This document shows, in pieces, positions 5,726 through 8,459 of a stretch of 8,459 nt of DNA. The DNA is taken from assembly GCA_903858975.1 (NCBI GenBank), contig CAIOKW010000064.1:1-8459 (forward strand). Direction: 5' to 3'. A program made the position numbers and the translations under genes. The DNA is from Oligoflexia bacterium. GTDB lineage: Bacteria > Bdellovibrionota > UBA1018 > CAIMNF01. Below the pieces are notes generated by a model. That model worked only from the letters and a program-made list of their open reading frames with translations. It made no database searches and was not told the origin of the DNA. Numbering within the stretch: the first letter of the stretch is position 1; every line of letters begins with the position of its first letter.

Positions 5726-5739
5726 GGTACAGGGCTTGC
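5726..5739 (+). repeat. Direct repeat right of hairpin 3
   Basis: GGTACAGGGCTTGC, partner of 5604-5616. ACAGGG within it (5729-5734) also pairs with CCCTGT (5703-5708), just outside hairpin 3. It lies 14-27 bp before the lipoprotein ATG, where no good Shine-Dalgarno is seen. Confidence 0.6.
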
Positions 5740-5752
5740 TCCTCATCTAGAG

Positions 5753-6325
5753 ATGCAATTATGGATCTTGAGTCAAGGGTGGCAGGAAGAGTTACGGGCA
5801 AGATTGACTCATCGTCTGCTTTTATTTCTCGTTTTGCTTTTGTTTGCGGCTTGCGGTGGAACCTCGAAGATCCAGAGTTTTGGATACTCGACTGTTCAAA
5901 ACGGCGTCATCACGGTGATCCCGGGAGGGATAAAAACGCGATACTCGATCGTCACGGGATCGGTAGTCGTTACTGGAACGCAGACGTTTCCATTAACCTT
6001 CCCATTGCACGTTGGTGATCTGGTCGTAGTTGATGCTGTGGGGGTCAGCGTTTTTGCTGAGCGCTTGCCCCGATATGGAGCAGCCTTTAGCGCGCTTGGA
6101 TACTTAAACGCTCTTCCCTTATTCATTGATTTCCAAAATATCGGCAGTCTCACGAACGAAACCTATGAAGTATTCCGCGCCGGATCCCTTTTTCTGTCCT
6201 TTGAGTGGGTTGGGACCCAGATCTATGATCCGAGCGAAATGAAATTCACCCTGAATTTCGGACAGGGTGGGGTCTTCGTTGATCGCTGCAGCAATCCCTC
6301 CGGACAAACCATCCCGTGCCCATAG
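5753..6325 (+). CDS. Probable lipoprotein, unknown function
   Basis: 190 residues from ATG 5753, not recognised. A hydrophobic stretch (LLLFLVLLLFAAC, about 22-34) ends in a lipobox-like FAAC with Cys34 followed by Gly-Gly, as in lipoproteins with n+1/n+2 Gly; Phe at -3 is less usual than Leu. The mature part alternates short hydrophobic and polar runs (VQNGVITVIPGGIKTRYSIV, FPLTFPLHVGDLVVVDAVGV), suggesting a beta-sandwich-like envelope domain. It ends with Cys179 and Cys189, which could form a disulfide. The start is uncertain: ATG 5753 lacks an RBS. TTG 5804 (giving MTHRLLLFLV...) would give a textbook-length signal, with GGAAGAG 12 nt upstream. It lies between hairpins 3 and 4, and its stop is 9 bp before hairpin 4. 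It is convergent with the RND gene. Confidence 0.65.
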   Translation: MQLWILSQGWQEELRARLTHRLLLFLVLLLFAACGGTSKIQSFGYSTVQNGVITVIPGGIKTRYSIVTGSVVVTGTQTFPLTFPLHVGDLVVVDAVGVSVFAERLPRYGAAFSALGYLNALPLFIDFQNIGSLTNETYEVFRAGSLFLSFEWVGTQIYDPSEMKFTLNFGQGGVFVDRCSNPSGQTIPCP

Positions 6326-6334
6326 TCTTACACC

Positions 6335-6401
6335 GATCCGTCTATAGTTTTAGATTTCAACTTTAAATTCCCTAGGCGAAATCTAAAACTATAGACGGAT
6401 C
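6335..6401 (+). repeat. Hairpin repeat 4 (perfect 24-bp palindrome)
   Basis: Arms 6335-6358 and 6378-6401 are perfectly complementary over 24 bp, with GATC at both outer ends. The loop AACTTTAAATTCCCTAGGC (6359-6377) is clearly related to the loops of repeats 1-3, although most of the arm sequence is different. It fills nearly all of the 86-bp gap between the convergent lipoprotein and RND genes and could act as a bidirectional transcription barrier. No T-run follows on either strand. Confidence 0.95.
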
Positions 6402-6411
6402 ACTTTAAGCA

Positions 6412-8459
6412 CTACTCAGCCTGCGCCACCCCAAAGACCCGCTTCATGGTCGAATTGGACCAAAGTCGAAAGCGATCAATGAAGGAGAACGCCGCTGGAA
6501 CAACGATTAGGGTTAGGAGTGTGGAGCTCACAAGCCCCCCAATGATCGCAATCCCCATCGAAGTTCTTTGTTTAGACGCCTCATTCAGACCCACCGCAAT
6601 CGGAATCGTTCCTGCGATCAAGGCGAGTGAAGTCATCAGGATCGGACGAAGCCGTGTTTTACCGGCTTTGACCATGGCACTCGTTCGATCCATGCCTTCG
6701 TGAATTAACTGATTGGCATAATCAACGAGCAGGATCGAGTTTTTCACTGCAACCCCGAGGAGCATGATCACCCCGATCATTGAGAAGATGTTCAATGACT
6801 GTTGGGTAATCGCAAGCGCCACGAGGGATCCACAAAACGCGAGTGGAAGGGCAAGCATGATCGTGAGTGGAGTCACAAAAGACTCATACAGTGATGCAAG
6901 AACCAGGAAGATGAACAAGATACCAAAGAAGAGGGCGGTGACCATGCTCTCTCCGAGTTCTTTGAAGTTCTCAGCTTGTCCGACATACGCATAACGGAAG
7001 CCGGTCGGAAGTTTGAGCTCTGGATCAGAGGCAAACATCGTATCGATTTCCTTCATTACGTCACCCATCCCTGCACCAGGGGTGATGTCCGCTTGAATTT
7101 GAATATAGCGAGCGCGATCTTGACGGTTCACTTTTGATGGACCGGTCTTCTCTTCTTTCGACGCCACGTCGGAAAGTCTCACTAAGTTTCCATTTAAATT
7201 GGGAACAAAGAAATTGTTGAAGTTAGTTTTCAAGGTTCGTTGGTCTTCTTGAAGTCGAGTGCGAATGTCATATTCCACCCCGCCCGTGCGGTATTTAGCC
7301 ACATCGGTTCCTTCAATGAGATTTCTCATTTCAAGGCCAAGGGAGCCTGGAGTGATCCCGAGTTCGGAAGCTCGATTGGAGTTCAAGACAAGTTGAACTT
7401 CAGGCTTACCCGGGCGGAAGTTCACATCCACATCTTTTAATCCTTTGTTCTTCTTCAAACGCTCAAGAACCTTCATGGTGAACACTTCTAGCTGCGCTTG
7501 GTCAGACGCCACGATGTTCATATTAAAGGGGCGTTGACCGCCGCCTACGGCATCGTAATCTTTAACTTTAGGGCTCGCATAAGCGAAGTCCTTTAATTGA
7601 TCACGAAGAAGATCCTTCACCTGAGACGTATTCATTTTACGGTTTTTGGATGAAACCAGTTTCACGTAGAAACTTCCGACGTTCGACTCTGAGTTGCGGT
7701 TACCAATGGTCAGCGCCGCGAGTTCCACTTCTTTGTTGCTACGAATGATCGCGTCCATTTTTGCGCCTGTCTCATTCGTGGCTTCAATCGAAGTTCCAGG
7801 GGGAAGATCATAATCCACTGAAAACTCTCCCGCGTCTTGAGGCGGGAGGAAGGTTTTTGGAACAAATTTGCCGGTGAACATACAGGCAAAGAAAATGATG
7901 ACGCTGATACCGATCGCTTTTCCTGGACGCTTAAGAACCGACTTCAGGGTCGCTTCATAGTAGTCTTCCATTCGACGTTGAATGATTTCGAAGCGATCGA
8001 GAATCGGAGCGAAAACTCGCTCGAAAAATCCTTTTTCGCCGTGAGCTGTTTTCGAAGCGAAATATGCCGAGAGCATGGGAGCAATCGTGAGTGCATCAAA
8101 AAGTGAGATCAACATTGCAAAACAAATCACAAATCCGAACTGTTTGAAGAACTGACCGACGACTCCCTTTAGGAAGGCAACCGGACCAAACACCGCAATC
8201 ACGGTGAGGGTAGTGGCGATTACAGCTTGGGTCACTTCTTTCGTCCCTTCTAATGCGGCCTGAAGTGGCTTCTTACCCATTTCAATGTGCCGAAAGATAT
8301 TTTCTCGGACGACAATCGCATCATCGATGAGGAGACCCACCGAAAGAGAGAGAGCAAGCAAAGTCATTAAGTTAATGGTGTATCCACACGCCCACATGAG
8401 GAGGAAGGCCCCGAGGAGGGAGTACGGAAGGGCGAGCGCCGTAATGAGGGTTGATCGCG
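6412..8459 (-). CDS. RND-family efflux pump inner-membrane subunit, C-terminal part (cut by right edge)
   Basis: Minus-strand frame open from the right edge to TAG at 6412: 681 residues of a protein normally near 1040, so roughly 360 N-terminal residues lie outside. It is an HAE1/AcrB-like proton-driven pump, which works as a trimer with a periplasmic adaptor and outer-membrane channel. TM4 carries the proton-relay Asp pair in GLLIDDAIVVREN (fragment residues 45-46, matching AcrB Asp407/408). TM10 has the conserved Lys in GVAVKNSILLVDYANQL (fragment residue 572, matching AcrB Lys940). The second large periplasmic loop (with FLPPQDAGEF near its start) and TM7-12 are present. The C-terminal tail after TM12 is short (MKRVFGVAQAE). 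No frameshift is visible. Substrates cannot be told from this part, and drug efflux is only one possibility. The adaptor and channel genes are not in the window. It is convergent with the lipoprotein gene, with hairpin repeat 4 between. Confidence 0.95.
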   Translation of the reverse strand, partial: RSTLITALALPYSLLGAFLLMWACGYTINLMTLLALSLSVGLLIDDAIVVRENIFRHIEMGKKPLQAALEGTKEVTQAVIATTLTVIAVFGPVAFLKGVVGQFFKQFGFVICFAMLISLFDALTIAPMLSAYFASKTAHGEKGFFERVFAPILDRFEIIQRRMEDYYEATLKSVLKRPGKAIGISVIIFFACMFTGKFVPKTFLPPQDAGEFSVDYDLPPGTSIEATNETGAKMDAIIRSNKEVELAALTIGNRNSESNVGSFYVKLVSSKNRKMNTSQVKDLLRDQLKDFAYASPKVKDYDAVGGGQRPFNMNIVASDQAQLEVFTMKVLERLKKNKGLKDVDVNFRPGKPEVQLVLNSNRASELGITPGSLGLEMRNLIEGTDVAKYRTGGVEYDIRTRLQEDQRTLKTNFNNFFVPNLNGNLVRLSDVASKEEKTGPSKVNRQDRARYIQIQADITPGAGMGDVMKEIDTMFASDPELKLPTGFRYAYVGQAENFKELGESMVTALFFGILFIFLVLASLYESFVTPLTIMLALPLAFCGSLVALAITQQSLNIFSMIGVIMLLGVAVKNSILLVDYANQLIHEGMDRTSAMVKAGKTRLRPILMTSLALIAGTIPIAVGLNEASKQRTSMGIAIIGGLVSSTLLTLIVVPAAFSFIDRFRLWSNSTMKRVFGVAQAE

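Noticed and set aside
5761..6018. An 85-codon plus-strand frame in the lipoprotein gene
   Set aside because: The alternative frame at 5753-6325 has a signal sequence with lipobox Cys and runs the full length; this one lacks both.
4895..6401. The palindromes as integron attC sites or IS terminal repeats
   Set aside because: No conserved RYYYAAC/GTTRRRY ends, no integrase or transposase in the window, no obvious target-site duplications, and the conserved part is the loop, not the ends.
4895..6401. The palindromes as ordinary intrinsic terminators
   Set aside because: None is followed by a T-run on either strand, and the loop conservation and stem length exceed what a terminator needs.
4895..6401. 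A CRISPR array
   Set aside because: Only four copies at irregular spacing (25 to several hundred bp), with genes between them and variable arms.
6446..8106. Plus-strand frames inside the RND gene (for example 6446-6703, 7837-8106)
   Set aside because: They lie antisense to a well-supported RND coding frame and show no family features.

Overview
This is a bacterial chromosomal window, about half GC, with dense genes, short intergenic spaces and ATG-led operons. The inner-membrane MFS and RND transporters, a lipoprotein and Sec signal peptides point to a Gram-negative envelope. Overall style (small Ala/Lys-rich and Cys-bearing exported proteins beside ordinary proteobacterial housekeeping genes) would fit a Bdellovibrio-like lineage. 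That placement is an impression; no marker gene proves it.

Layout. Positions 1-845 (minus) hold the N-terminal part of an MFS transporter cut by the left edge. A complete thiolase (860-2062, plus) starts 14 bp away in the divergent direction. Next come a small exported Ala/Lys/His-rich protein resembling acid-shock protein Asr (2138-2401) and a clear intrinsic terminator (2427-2457). A tight housekeeping operon follows: folE (2496-3155), a TatD-family hydrolase (3174-3962) and tcdA (3974-4870), with gaps of 18 and 11 bp. The right end (6412-8459, minus) is the C-terminal two thirds of an RND efflux pump cut by the right edge.

The accessory part lies between tcdA and the RND gene (4871-6411). 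It holds two plus-strand orphan genes for exported proteins: a 108-aa secreted protein with four cysteines (5156-5482) and a 190-aa probable lipoprotein (5753-6325). Around them are four long palindromes (4895-4957, 4983-5047, 5637-5702, 6335-6401). Each has arms of 22-24 bp around a 19-20 nt loop. The loop is conserved (consensus about RACTTtAAnkTCCCyAGGm) while the arms differ but stay complementary, one copy lying in the opposite orientation. A solitary arm relic (5517-5535) and a loop-like sequence at the ribosome-binding site of the secreted-protein gene (5142-5156) belong to the same picture. I do not recognise this repeat family. Its compensated arms and invariant loop suggest selection on a folded RNA or single-stranded DNA form.

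How the genes work together: folE/tatD/tcdA look co-transcribed, feeding pterin synthesis, nuclease activity and tRNA t6A modification. The MFS and RND genes are export functions at opposite ends and are not obviously linked. The two orphan genes and their hairpins look like gene-plus-hairpin units placed between conserved neighbours. The most interesting signal in the window is this hairpin family.
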